The notes under the pieces are model-generated. The model was not told where the DNA came from and made no database searches. It was given only the letters and a program-made list of their open reading frames with translations. A program made the translations under genes and the position numbers. This document shows positions 54,866 through 63,916 of a DNA stretch of 64,000 nt, piece by piece. Position 1 is the stretch's first letter. Each line of letters begins with the position of its first letter. This DNA is from Evansella caseinilytica (GTDB lineage Bacteria > Bacillota > Bacilli > Bacillales > Salisediminibacteriaceae): positions 930,001-994,000 of the forward strand of contig NZ_FNPI01000001.1 of the NCBI RefSeq assembly GCF_900107275.1, read 5' to 3'.

Positions 54866-55032
54866 CTGTAGACGAAGATTTTTCATTTTACAAAAAGTCT
54901 CGAAGATTACTAGATCAAAAGGCGAGTAGAAGATGAATGAAAAAGTAGTTCTAATTACTCAGATGGAATAGGCGAATTTTAGTATTTTTTCAGATAATTA
55001 AAAAAATAATTGATTTTTATTTTGTAAAAGTT

Positions 55033-55062
55033 TACCTTGGTATTAACTACCTTGGTATTAAC
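55033..55062 (+). promoter_or_regulatory. Tandem 15-bp direct repeat upstream of the protease gene
   Basis: TACCTTGGTATTAAC occurs twice in immediate succession (55033-55047, 55048-55062), 187 bp before the subtilase. A further inverted repeat, TTTTCTGAA (55171) with TTCAGAAAA (55210), lies closer to the start. These may be regulator sites; the proteins are unknown. Confidence 0.5.
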
Positions 55063-55248
55063 TTCCTTAAGTGTTTTTCTTTCCCCGTCCACCGACAAAT
55101 TGGAAATAGACATCCGATTTAGAAGAATCAGCACATTTTCTTAGTCTTGATCATTTTAAGCTGGTTTCACTTTTCTGAAAGATAGTAGTTTCACAAATTA
55201 ACTCTATTTTTCAGAAAATAAAAAATATTAAAAATAGGAGGGAGCAGG

Positions 55249-56547
55249 ATGAAGAAGTTCTTATGTCTGTCGGTGTTGATGTTGGTTTTATCTGTGTTTT
55301 CTGGCAATGTGTTGGCGAATGATGAGGTCAAAAAGGAAGATTATGTTGACGGGCAGTTGATTGTTTCAGTGGACGCAAGCTTTGACTCAAAAGGGAAGCC
55401 GATGCTTCAAGCATTGACAAGCACCTCGAAGCTGTTGAATGCAGAATTGAAGAAAAACGGTTTTGAAGTAGCGGATTCGCTGCTGGAAGTGAAGGGAAAT
55501 GATTCCGTCGATATTTTCAGCGACAGCTTTAAAGAGGAGGCAGCAAAAAATACCGGATTTGTTTACCTTGTAGAATATTCTACAGATGCTTATGCTTCCA
55601 TCGATGATGCGAAGAAGGCGCTCGAAAAACAGTTAACGGACATCGGCTTAAAAGTAAAGTATGTCTCTGAAAACTTTACAGTCGAGCTGTCGGCCGAAGC
55701 TGCGGAAGAGGTAATACAGCCGGCAATGCATGCTAATCAGCGCTGGCATTATGAAATGATTCGGGCGCCGCAAGCTTGGAATATTACGACCGGCAGCAGG
55801 AATGTCCGAATGGCGGTGCTTGATACAGGAATCGATTCATCACATCCGAACTTGGCAAACCTTGTGAATACAAGCTTGGGGAGGAGCTTTGTCGGCGGAA
55901 CGCCTGCTGATGTACACGGACATGGGACTCATGTTGCCGGTACGATTGCCAGCTACGGCTCCGTATCAGGTGTTATGCAAAACGCTACGCTTATTTCCGT
56001 AAAAGTATTGGATAACAGCGGCAGCGGCACAATTTATGGCATCCAGCAAGGCATTCTGTATGCCGCGAGCATTAACGCCGATGTAATCAACATGTCCTTG
56101 GGAGGCGGCAGCTACAATCAAGGAATGAATGATGCGATTCAGACAGCCGTTAATTCCGGAACAGTTGTCGTGGCTGCGTCAGGAAACAACGGGGCATCAA
56201 GCATTTCCTACCCTGCCGCTTACAGCGGAGCGATTGCCGTCGGTTCCGTGACATCCAGCCGGACAAGATCAAGCTTCTCCAACTATGGATCAGGCTTAGA
56301 GTTAATGGCTCCTGGCTCCAATATTTACAGCACATATCCAAACAGCCGGTATGCCACGCTATCCGGAACATCAATGGCAACGCCGCATGTTGCCGGGGTC
56401 GCTGGGTTAATCCGCTCTGTCAATCCTAATCTTTCCGCGGCGCAAGTAAGAACAATTTTGCGGAATACGGCTCAATACGCAGGCAGCTCCACGCAGTACG
56501 GCTATGGAATCGTCGATGCGTATGCCGCGGTACTCTCAGCCCGCTAA
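55249..56547 (+). CDS. Secreted subtilisin-family (S8) serine protease
   Basis: A 432-residue preproprotease with signal peptide (1-24, ending VLA), a prodomain of about 135 residues and a mature subtilase domain. The triad is intact: Asp192 in AVLDTGID, His225 in HGHGTHVAG and Ser375 in GTSMATPHVAG, with the oxyanion Asn in ASGNNG. GGAGGGAGCAGG precedes ATG. The prodomain is longer than in subtilisin BPN', resembling sphericase-like proteases. Expressed from its own upstream region, probably in stationary phase. Confidence 0.93.
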   Translation: MKKFLCLSVLMLVLSVFSGNVLANDEVKKEDYVDGQLIVSVDASFDSKGKPMLQALTSTSKLLNAELKKNGFEVADSLLEVKGNDSVDIFSDSFKEEAAKNTGFVYLVEYSTDAYASIDDAKKALEKQLTDIGLKVKYVSENFTVELSAEAAEEVIQPAMHANQRWHYEMIRAPQAWNITTGSRNVRMAVLDTGIDSSHPNLANLVNTSLGRSFVGGTPADVHGHGTHVAGTIASYGSVSGVMQNATLISVKVLDNSGSGTIYGIQQGILYAASINADVINMSLGGGSYNQGMNDAIQTAVNSGTVVVAASGNNGASSISYPAAYSGAIAVGSVTSSRTRSSFSNYGSGLELMAPGSNIYSTYPNSRYATLSGTSMATPHVAGVAGLIRSVNPNLSAAQVRTILRNTAQYAGSSTQYGYGIVDAYAAVLSAR

Positions 56548-56638
56548 TCTGGCTGACGAAAATGTTAGACGAGCTGAAATTAGTTGTATTTTCGCACAGC
56601 CGCTTTCGGAAAATTTCGTGGGAATTCCAAATGAAAAA

Positions 56639-56678
56639 GGTTGTTTCAAAAGGCTGCTACCTCCTTTTTGAAACAACC
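56639..56678. terminator. Inverted repeat after the protease gene
   Basis: GGTTGTTTCAAAA pairs with TTTTTGAAACAACC. It may terminate transcription, and its sequence resembles the ends of the MITE-like families. Confidence 0.6.
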
Positions 56679-56747
56679 GGAAAACTGCTTGGTGGAGCAG
56701 TTTGTAAACAATGATGAGAGATTTCTTCAATCGTAAAAAATAGAGAG

Positions 56748-56777
56748 CAGGTGCCGCCGGGACGGTACCTGTTTTTT
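56748..56777 (+). terminator. Rho-independent terminator
   Basis: CAGGTGCCG pairs with CGGTACCTG (one G-U), followed by six T. It lies between the convergent protease and DUF4064 genes. Confidence 0.75.
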
Positions 56778-56795
56778 CACAGGCAAACCTGTCTT

Positions 56796-57236
56796 TTACT
56801 GTGTTTCCGGTGATTCTGCATCAGCCGGTGGAGCCGGTTTGCGGACGAAACACATAATGGCGGCAATAAAATAAAATATTCCCGGGATAATTGCAACACC
56901 AGCAGTAATAATGCTTAGAATAACTGCAACGACGATAAGAATGATGCCGGCTGCAACCGGAGATTTATTACCTTTAAGCAGGATCAAGGCAACGATTCCT
57001 AATACAATGGCAAGAATACTGACAATCGTAATAAATGCGCCGCTAGCCCCTAACACATCCATCATTAAGTCAATATCCGCAGCAGACATTTCTCCCTGTC
57101 GCCGGACTTCGTCAAAAGCTACCTCCATGAGATCTGGATTATTTTTCATCCAAATGAATAAAAAGCCAAAAAGCGCTATGATTCCATAGATAATCATTCC
57201 AATAATAGCTAAAATAATTTCACCTGTACGTTTCAA
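56796..57236 (-). CDS. DUF4064 domain membrane protein
   Basis: A 146-residue protein with four membrane segments (about 4-26, 61-83, 89-107 and 110-130), the arrangement of DUF4064 proteins, and a short Pro/Glu-rich tail. TTG 57236 follows AAAGGAGGTTGTATC; the frame is open further upstream into the repeat. Function unknown. A family A repeat separates it from the M48 protease gene on the same strand. Confidence 0.78.
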   Translation of the reverse strand: MKRTGEIILAIIGMIIYGIIALFGFLFIWMKNNPDLMEVAFDEVRRQGEMSAADIDLMMDVLGASGAFITIVSILAIVLGIVALILLKGNKSPVAAGIILIVVAVILSIITAGVAIIPGIFYFIAAIMCFVRKPAPPADAESPETQ

Positions 57237-57242
57237 GATACA

Positions 57243-57390
57243 ACCTCCTTTTTGAACAACCACTTTTGAGGATGTTCAAAAAGTCCGGGAAGCAGCGCCT
57301 ACGAATCTCATCGTTGCGTTGTCTCTCCGCTGCTCACGTACGTTTTGGTGTACGCTGTGCTGCTATGTCCTCCTTTTTGAACAACCACTT
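57243..57390 (+). repeat. Family A MITE-like repeat, copy 6, preceded by an extra right end
   Basis: A full copy from GAGGATGTTCAAAAAGTCC (57268) to CTTTTTGAACAACCACTT (57390). An additional right end, CTTTTTGAACAACCACTTTT, directly precedes it at 57249-57266. The first bases include the ribosome site of the DUF4064 gene. Confidence 0.85.
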
Positions 57391-57398
57391 ATAAATTA

Positions 57399-59111
57399 TT
57401 ATTTCCAAAAGCACTCTTTTATTCTGTCTTTCAGCCAGCGTTTCCGAATGCCGTTTCCCCAGCCGACGGAGCGATCCCGCAAGCTGGATATCCGCCAGTA
57501 CATCGGCGGATGAGGGAAAAACGTAAACTCCAGAAATCTGAGAAACCATTTGTCCCGTTCAAGCGCTGTTGTTTTTTTACCCTCCATCTCTACTGAACGA
57601 TAATTTAGCGATTTTGTCAATGCCTCTTCTTGAAAAATCGTTAAATTTTCCAAGCCGTCTGCCATTTGCGCTGATCCGCCCCTTAACCAGAGTGATCCGA
57701 GGTGATCGGCACGCACCTCCATCCATTGCATGTAAAATGACTGGTAAATTGGATAGATCATTATCAGCAGCCACAGCACAACTAACACTAACACGCGGTG
57801 ATCTTCGAGATTGGTGATGTAATGCTGCATGCTGAGAACCGCTCCGATAATAAGCAGGAGATAAGGGAGCCGCAGCAGCTGTCCCCAGAGAATATCCCGC
57901 TTTTTCACATGGGCGGCCTCGTGGGCAAGGATCGCTTCGAGCTTGTCCGTCGAAAGCTTCATTGTAGCGGTGGTCAGAGTAATCATCGCTCTGCCGATGT
58001 TCATTCCAGCGGCCAATCCGTTATATTCCTCCGACTCTGTCTGGTACACTTTCACGTTGGGAATGTCCGCTTTTGCAAAAACGCGGCGGGCAGCTTCCGT
58101 AATCCGCGGCTCTGTTATTTCCTTCGCATCGATGGCAATTCGAAGCACCCGGTCGGATATGTACAAATTGACGCCCCAGTAAAAAAGGATAAGCGCGGCT
58201 GTGAGCCACTCCGGTACCCCGGTATAATACAGGATGAGAACGAGGCCGGTATATGCTGAAATTCCCTTTACGGTGATTGAAAAATAAAGCTTGCCCAGCA
58301 ATCTTTTCAGATTTTTCCGATGATAAAACGGTAAGATATGAACCTGTTTTTTGTTGTCATCCTGCAGCGGCGGCATTTTCTCCTTCATGAAGTCATACCA
58401 CCGCTCAGGCTGGGCCACAGTAAGATAAACAGCTTCCCCATGAAAATGCAGGTGGAGCACTTGTCCCACACCGGTTGTAAAATCGCTGCTGGAGGTGAAC
58501 AATGTCAGCAAAGGATGGAGCTTTAACAGGTCCACATTGGATTCCAGCTGCAGCTGCTTCATCTCTACAAAAGGCAGCTTGCGCGATTCAAACCGGGAAA
58601 CAATATAGAGGTGGTTGTTTGACACGAATACCTTTACCGATTGATACATAAACCAGCGCTTGAGCAGTTCCGGTGCGGTGTTGAGGACGGCAAACACGAT
58701 CACTAATTTCAAAATGCTCGCTTCCGGTCCAAAGAGAAGAAACAAAATCGCTCCAGTTAAGGCAACGGCGGTGACGCAGCCATCGCTGATGATTCGTTTA
58801 ACGCTGCGTTGCAAAGGGATAGCTTCAGCGCCGTTCTCCCGTAATTCAGCTGTCATTTCCTGAGCTTTGTTTTTTACGGGAGTGAATGTATGGCAGGCGG
58901 AATAACTGCTGGCAAAAATCGCGAGATGAACAAATCCATCAAGGGAATGAACGGCAAAGAAATAAATGGCCGTAAGTACCGCCAGACTGATTTCAATTGC
59001 AAGACTTGCTTTGGCATATTGTTTGCAGCCGCAGCTGCCGAGAATCGCTGTAACGATACCGGCAGACACGGCGATGAGTATTTCACTGATACTTGGAAGC
59101 ACCGTCCGCAC
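57399..59111 (-). CDS. M48 family membrane metalloprotease
   Basis: A 570-residue polytopic protein. The zinc motif HEAAH is at residues 397-401 in LEAILAHEAAHVKKRD, with the third ligand Glu in MEVRADHLGSLW, both typical of HtpX/M48 peptidases. An extra N-terminal region of about 250 residues with four membrane segments and a soluble part precedes the protease domain. GTG 59111 directly abuts the stop of the lipoprotein gene and has only a weak ribosome site, so translation is probably coupled. Likely a membrane-protein quality-control protease controlled by the two-component system of the same operon. Confidence 0.85.
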   Translation of the reverse strand: MRTVLPSISEILIAVSAGIVTAILGSCGCKQYAKASLAIEISLAVLTAIYFFAVHSLDGFVHLAIFASSYSACHTFTPVKNKAQEMTAELRENGAEAIPLQRSVKRIISDGCVTAVALTGAILFLLFGPEASILKLVIVFAVLNTAPELLKRWFMYQSVKVFVSNNHLYIVSRFESRKLPFVEMKQLQLESNVDLLKLHPLLTLFTSSSDFTTGVGQVLHLHFHGEAVYLTVAQPERWYDFMKEKMPPLQDDNKKQVHILPFYHRKNLKRLLGKLYFSITVKGISAYTGLVLILYYTGVPEWLTAALILFYWGVNLYISDRVLRIAIDAKEITEPRITEAARRVFAKADIPNVKVYQTESEEYNGLAAGMNIGRAMITLTTATMKLSTDKLEAILAHEAAHVKKRDILWGQLLRLPYLLLIIGAVLSMQHYITNLEDHRVLVLVVLWLLIMIYPIYQSFYMQWMEVRADHLGSLWLRGGSAQMADGLENLTIFQEEALTKSLNYRSVEMEGKKTTALERDKWFLRFLEFTFFPHPPMYWRISSLRDRSVGWGNGIRKRWLKDRIKECFWK

Positions 59112-60194
59112 CTACTCTTTGGTGCTGAGGGACATGTTTTCTGTCAGTGCCAATATGTCGTCCAACGTTAGAGCAGGGTTTTCGCTGACGATGGAATAGC
59201 GCAAGCCGTCTTCATCCCACAGCAGAAAATGAGTGTTTTGTATTGTATCGTATTCCGCCGGCAGCCCGCGTACGCTCCGTTCGTGCTCTTCGAATTCCGC
59301 CGCAAATTCTTCCGGTGTTGGAAAAATCGACAAGGAAAAGCCGGGGGCACCGTCGATAAGATAGTTGATGACCACTTCCTCTCTTTCAAGCCAGCCACTG
59401 TATGAATGCAGTTCGATGTTGTTGATGACAGCCTGTTCGTTGTCCAAGACGTAAAAAGCTGTTCCAAGTGCTTTTTCCGCATCGGCTATTGTTCCTTCCT
59501 GCGGCTGATTCAGTTTATCCAGCGATTCCAGTTTTACATCGTCCGGTAATTCCAATGCAAAGGTTGCTTCGGAAAAATCAGGAGAAAAGTCCACAGATGT
59601 ATAGAACACTTCCGATCGCACATCGCCGGAAACAGACACAGCCTTCATCGTAAACCATGTTTTTGGATCTACCCACAGTTCCATATCACCGAGAATGGAG
59701 TTCGGTGAGTCGGCCTTCAGTACTATATGATACGTTTCAATGCCGGAAATGGTTTCTTCCCCGGCAATTTCCTGCTGGTGAGTCCCCTTCACCGCTTCAA
59801 GGATCATAGCTAATTGCTCCCGCTGCGTCAGTGAATGGGGCAGGTCCATCGCTGTCTGATCGAGAGTGTAGGCCGTCCCGCTTTCCTGATCATAGCTGAT
59901 GAGTTCGTTGTCTTTTCTAACAGTAATCGTTTCGTTGTCACCGATGAGATCTATCATCGTCGTTTTCCGGCTGCCGTCGGAAGCGATGTATTCTTGAAAC
60001 TGATAGCTTTCCAATACCTCGTCGTCATGATAAAAATGCATTTCTCCTTCCGCATAATAAGCTTCGGTGTCTTTGCCGGATGTAAGAACATTTTCGACAA
60101 TTTCGTCTGCAGATGCGGTGATCTGCGAGGAGCAGCCGGCGGTTATTCCAAGAATACCTATTATCGGCAACAAACCGTTGATTATTTTGTTCAT
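59112..60194 (-). CDS. LolA-like / DUF4367 outer-surface lipoprotein
   Basis: A 360-residue lipoprotein with lipobox ITAGC-S at residues 17-22. Residues 30-235 have the LolA/MucB-type pattern of outer-membrane lipoprotein-sorting folds (GEMHFYHDDEVLESYQFQEY, YHIVLKADSPNSILGDMELW, DPKTWFTMKAV), and the end resembles DUF4367 (GAPGFSLSIFPTPEEF). Its ATG overlaps the kinase stop by four bases. In Bacillus such proteins often sit with signal transduction genes; it may sense envelope state or carry lipid or lipoprotein cargo. Confidence 0.75.
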   Translation of the reverse strand: MNKIINGLLPIIGILGITAGCSSQITASADEIVENVLTSGKDTEAYYAEGEMHFYHDDEVLESYQFQEYIASDGSRKTTMIDLIGDNETITVRKDNELISYDQESGTAYTLDQTAMDLPHSLTQREQLAMILEAVKGTHQQEIAGEETISGIETYHIVLKADSPNSILGDMELWVDPKTWFTMKAVSVSGDVRSEVFYTSVDFSPDFSEATFALELPDDVKLESLDKLNQPQEGTIADAEKALGTAFYVLDNEQAVINNIELHSYSGWLEREEVVINYLIDGAPGFSLSIFPTPEEFAAEFEEHERSVRGLPAEYDTIQNTHFLLWDEDGLRYSIVSENPALTLDDILALTENMSLSTKE

Positions 60195-61651
60195 TCTTTT
60201 TCCTCCTTCAGTCGGCAGGCTGTCAATGTTCCGCAGTCTGCTGCCGACCAGATAGTAATTTCTCCATCATGCTGTTCCATGATCATTTTGGCGATGCTTA
60301 AGCCGAGGCCAGAACTTCCGCCGCCGCGGGCTGGGTCCCCCTGTACGAACGGCTGAAATACTTTTTCCAGGTCGGCGGTTGTCATTGCTGCACCTTCATT
60401 TTGAATAAGAATCACCGTACCGTTTTCTCGCCAATTGTCCACTTGATCAACGAGGGAAGGGAAGATCCAGTGCGGCAGCGGCATCCCGTGGGAAAAAGCG
60501 CCGAGCCAGACGTTGCGGCCGCGTTCCGTATGGCGAAGGGCGTTTGCCATGATATTGTCAACGACGCGCATCATTTGCTTTACATGTACATGACAGGTTC
60601 CTTTCACCGCTTGCTCAACGGTTAAAGTAATCCCGCTTTTGGCAGCTGTTTCTCCATATCCGGAAAGCAGCATGTCAAAAAACTCTTCCGCCTCCACTTC
60701 AACAAGTGCTGTTTTCATTTGCGAGGCTTGCAGCGCGTTGTATGTTACCAGGTCGTCCAGCATTTGTTTCATGTAGTTCAATTTATGGAACAAAATTTCC
60801 TTATACTCGTTTTTTTCATTTTCCGCCAGGCTTTTCTCCGCCAGCAGCGCCTCCGTATAGGCTTGAATGACAGTCAACGGCGTTTTCAGATCATGGGATA
60901 AGGAAGCAACGATGAACTGTTTTTCTTCCTGTTGTTTCATCAGTTCGGTGCTCGTATTTTCCAATTTTTCGCGCATTTCCTCGAAATGATTGATCAATTC
61001 GCCGATTTCATCATTCCCTGTGCGAGCCGGCGCCGCCAGCGGAATCCCCGCGGCGAAGTCAGTCATCCTTGAACGCAGTGTGTTTAACGGCCGGGTTAAT
61101 TTCCGGTGCAATAGAAAGATAACGATGATGTAGGTGAGAAGAAAGAAGCCGCCGAACAGCATGACATGCAGTTGTGTGCGGGAGTTTACCCCTTCCACCC
61201 AGTCGTCCCGCCCGATGACAATCTCATAGACTCCGGCGATTTCACCGTCGGAAAAAACCGGTTTTTTCAACGAATATGTCCGGTAGTTCCACTCCAGCTC
61301 ATACAAATTCCGGTATAAGTTAGCGGTGTTAACGAACAAAAAATGACCGGAGTCCGAGCTTTCGAGGGAGGAATACAATCGTGCCCCGTCGTAGCGGAAT
61401 AACGAGATCCGGATTGCTTCATTGCCCAGCCCGCTGATATGTTCAAAGTTCTCCGCCGGTTGAAAGTCATATAATCGTGGGTCTTGTAAATAAGCTTCCA
61501 GCTCGGAAATTGTTTTGGTCATTTCCATGTATTCCAGCAGGCTTTGCTTTTGATCAAGGCTGTTAATACTCACATAAATGACATACAGTGCGACAATTGG
61601 CAGCAGCATCACGATAAAATAGCTGATCATCAGCCAATATTTTATTTTCAT
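60191..61651 (-). CDS. Sensor histidine kinase (HAMP, OmpR partner)
   Basis: A 486-residue sensor with membrane helices at about 5-27 and 155-177, extracellular domain between, HAMP (TRPLNTLRSRMTDFAAGIP), phosphoacceptor LSHDLKTPLTVIQAYTEAL and an ATPase domain ending SSGLGLSIAKMIMEQHDG. ATG 61651 overlaps the regulator stop (ATGA). The signal is unknown. Confidence 0.93.
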   Translation of the reverse strand: MKIKYWLMISYFIVMLLPIVALYVIYVSINSLDQKQSLLEYMEMTKTISELEAYLQDPRLYDFQPAENFEHISGLGNEAIRISLFRYDGARLYSSLESSDSGHFLFVNTANLYRNLYELEWNYRTYSLKKPVFSDGEIAGVYEIVIGRDDWVEGVNSRTQLHVMLFGGFFLLTYIIVIFLLHRKLTRPLNTLRSRMTDFAAGIPLAAPARTGNDEIGELINHFEEMREKLENTSTELMKQQEEKQFIVASLSHDLKTPLTVIQAYTEALLAEKSLAENEKNEYKEILFHKLNYMKQMLDDLVTYNALQASQMKTALVEVEAEEFFDMLLSGYGETAAKSGITLTVEQAVKGTCHVHVKQMMRVVDNIMANALRHTERGRNVWLGAFSHGMPLPHWIFPSLVDQVDNWRENGTVILIQNEGAAMTTADLEKVFQPFVQGDPARGGGSSGLGLSIAKMIMEQHDGEITIWSAADCGTLTACRLKEEKE

Positions 61652-62358
61652 GAGATGGCCTCGCCGATAAATCGATAGCCTTCTCCCCACACCGTCTGAA
61701 TGAACCTAGCGGATCGGGATTCGTCCTTCAGCTTGGAGCGCAAGCCTTTGATATGCACCGTTACCGTGTTGTTTCCATCGACAGCGTTTTGCTGCCAGAT
61801 ATGCTCATACAGTTCCGCTTTCGCAAACGTACGGAACGGATGTTTGGCGAGAAACAGGAGCAGCTCCAGCTCTTTTGCTGTCAATAACAGCTGTTCACCG
61901 TGAAGAAACACGATTTTTGTAGAAAAATCAATCAGCAATCCGTGCGCGTAAACGGTACGCTGATCGGAACCATGCTGCTGCAGATAGCGGTGATACCGCC
62001 GCAAATGAGACTGAATTCTTGCGGTAAGCTCGGCGAGGCAGAACGGTTTTGTTAAATAATCGTCCGCTCCGATATCGAGGCCCTTGATCTTGCTTTCATC
62101 TTCCTGTTTCGCACTGATGATCAAGACGGGGACATCACTTTCCAGTCGGATCGTTTTGCACAGCAGGAAGCCGTCCATTTCCGGGAGCATCAGATCGACA
62201 AGAACGAGATCGTAGCTGTCCAGCTTAAAATCCTCCCAGCCTTCTTTTCCCGTCGTTGCCCAGGTAACAAAATAGCCTGCTTTCCGCAAATGATCCATCA
62301 TGATTCGTGCAATTTCACGATCGTCTTCTACAATGAGTATCTTTACTGGCGCGTCCAT
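61648..62358 (-). CDS. OmpR/PhoB-family response regulator
   Basis: A 236-residue regulator: receiver with VEDD, phosphoryl Asp in VLVDLMLPEMDG and KPF, then a winged helix with NTVTVHIKGLRSKL and FIQTVWGEGYRFIGEA. It is the first gene of a four-gene overlapping operon with kinase, lipoprotein and M48 protease. An AT-rich promoter region lies directly upstream. Confidence 0.94.
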   Translation of the reverse strand: MDAPVKILIVEDDREIARIMMDHLRKAGYFVTWATTGKEGWEDFKLDSYDLVLVDLMLPEMDGFLLCKTIRLESDVPVLIISAKQEDESKIKGLDIGADDYLTKPFCLAELTARIQSHLRRYHRYLQQHGSDQRTVYAHGLLIDFSTKIVFLHGEQLLLTAKELELLLFLAKHPFRTFAKAELYEHIWQQNAVDGNNTVTVHIKGLRSKLKDESRSARFIQTVWGEGYRFIGEAIS

Positions 62359-62521
62359 CTTCTCAACCTTCTTTCTATGTCTTTATTATAAAGTGACCCG
62401 TCGAAGGGAGCTGAAATCTTTATGATTGCTTAATAAATTCCATCGCGGATTTGAAAAAGTGCTGAATAATGTCAGTTTACTAGTTTTTACGTAGCAATAT
62501 CCAGAGATAATTTATGAAAAA

Positions 62522-62553
62522 AAGAACTGACGCATGCTCAGCGGTCAGCTCTT
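62522..62553 (-). terminator. Terminator after the DUF418 gene
   Basis: On the minus strand AAGAGCTGAC pairs with GTCAGTTCTT (one mismatch), followed by a T-run. Upstream of the two-component operon nothing else is seen in 62359-62520. Confidence 0.7.
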
Positions 62554-62603
62554 CATTTTATCAAAATGAACGTGTATGTGTAATAGCGGAAAACAATATC
62601 ATG

Positions 62604-63809
62604 CTACGCTCCAAGCTTTTCTTCTCCGGTTGTTGCCTCACGCCGTTGTTTCGGTCTGCCTGACATAGTCAAATAAGTGATCATCCTTAGCAGGCGTTCC
62701 AGCGGTCCAGTCTGAAAGCGACGGAGGTACCATTTGCTTGCGATCATCTGGCAGAAATATAGAACGATGCAAAGGAGAACACCGTATATTATTCCTAATT
62801 GTCCAAACAGCCCGAAGCCGTAACCGTAAAAGAGCGTTGTACAAACAACTGTCTGCATCAAATAGTTGGTAAGGGACAGCTTGCCGACATGACTGAATAA
62901 CGTGAATGGTGCCGAGTTTTTCGCCGTTGAATACATATACGAAAAGCTAAAAATGTATCCGAGGGCAAGCAGGAAGCCGCCGGATAAAACGAAAACTCCC
63001 GTCCATCCATAACTTGGCAGCAAGTAATAGAGCCCTTTGATGACAAGCCCAACTGGCACGAGCAGCATCCCCTTCAAATAAAGCGGCTGCTCTGCTTGCG
63101 GATTGCTGAACCAATTGCTTTTGGCGGCGTACATCCCGATTAAAAACGGAGGAGAAATGAAAATCGGCGTGATGACAATCAGCAGCAGGAGCATGTCTTC
63201 CGATACTCCCATTGCCACCTGCGGTTCCTCCTTGTTGCGGTGATTCATGATCTCCTGATAGGTTCCTGCGCCGTAAATCGAATTAGTCCGTTCAATATAT
63301 TCTGTCACTGTCTCAGGATCTTCTACCAGTTTGGAATCTATTAAAGATCCAAAGTTGAGGAGGGAAGTAAGGGAGAACAAAATGATTCCCCACACGAGCA
63401 TCGTTTTCTTTTTTCGGTTGACAAACAACAGCAGAAACATCCCGACAATTCCATAGGATAAAAGAATATCTCCTTCCCACAAAAATGTGGAGTGCAAATA
63501 GCCGAGAAGCAGTAGGAACAGAAACCGCCGTGCCAACGTTCTTTTGACTCCCATGTTTCTACGTTCTAAACTTTCCTTCATTTTTATCATGCCGAACCCG
63601 AAAAGAAAGGCGAAGATCGGCATGAAGCTGCCCTCGACAGCAATTTGCAGAAAGCGATGAACGACGCTGTCGGCAGCGGACAGTGAAAAGAATTCCATCT
63701 CTTCCTTTCCAAAAATTCCGTATTGAAAAATAAGCATATTGGCAATAAGGATGCCGAGAAGACTCAAGCCCCTTAAAGCATCCACAAGGTGTAGCCGCGT
63801 TGCATTCAT
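62604..63809 (-). CDS. DUF418 family membrane protein (YeiB/YxaH-like)
   Basis: A 401-residue protein with about nine membrane segments. The N-terminal LHLVDALRGLSLLGILIANM and the middle MPIFAFLFGFGMIKMKE are signatures of the DUF418/heparan-acetyltransferase-like family, and the C-terminal half (KLSLTNYLMQTVVCTTLFYGYGFGLFG) is the DUF418 part. A membrane acyltransferase-like role is suspected but unproven. AGTGAGGGATTAGT precedes ATG. Confidence 0.87.
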   Translation of the reverse strand: MNATRLHLVDALRGLSLLGILIANMLIFQYGIFGKEEMEFFSLSAADSVVHRFLQIAVEGSFMPIFAFLFGFGMIKMKESLERRNMGVKRTLARRFLFLLLLGYLHSTFLWEGDILLSYGIVGMFLLLFVNRKKKTMLVWGIILFSLTSLLNFGSLIDSKLVEDPETVTEYIERTNSIYGAGTYQEIMNHRNKEEPQVAMGVSEDMLLLLIVITPIFISPPFLIGMYAAKSNWFSNPQAEQPLYLKGMLLVPVGLVIKGLYYLLPSYGWTGVFVLSGGFLLALGYIFSFSYMYSTAKNSAPFTLFSHVGKLSLTNYLMQTVVCTTLFYGYGFGLFGQLGIIYGVLLCIVLYFCQMIASKWYLRRFQTGPLERLLRMITYLTMSGRPKQRREATTGEEKLGA

Positions 63810-63871
63810 ACTAATCCCTCACTTCAACATTTTTTTGGTTGCTTTTGGATCGGATTGTAACCAAGTGAACG

Positions 63872-63916
63872 CTTGGTCCTTCACGCTTTGTGTGAAGAGG
63901 CCTAAAAGCAACGAAA
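63872..63916 (-). repeat. 44-bp dispersed repeat with internal hairpin, copy 2
   Basis: The reverse complement begins TTCGTTGCTTTTAGGCCTCT and continues with CTTCAC-hairpin sequence, matching 637-680. It lies 60-105 bp upstream of the DUF418 gene in the same orientation relative to the gene as copy 1 has to its own. The rest of 63917-64000 shows no gene. Confidence 0.7.
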
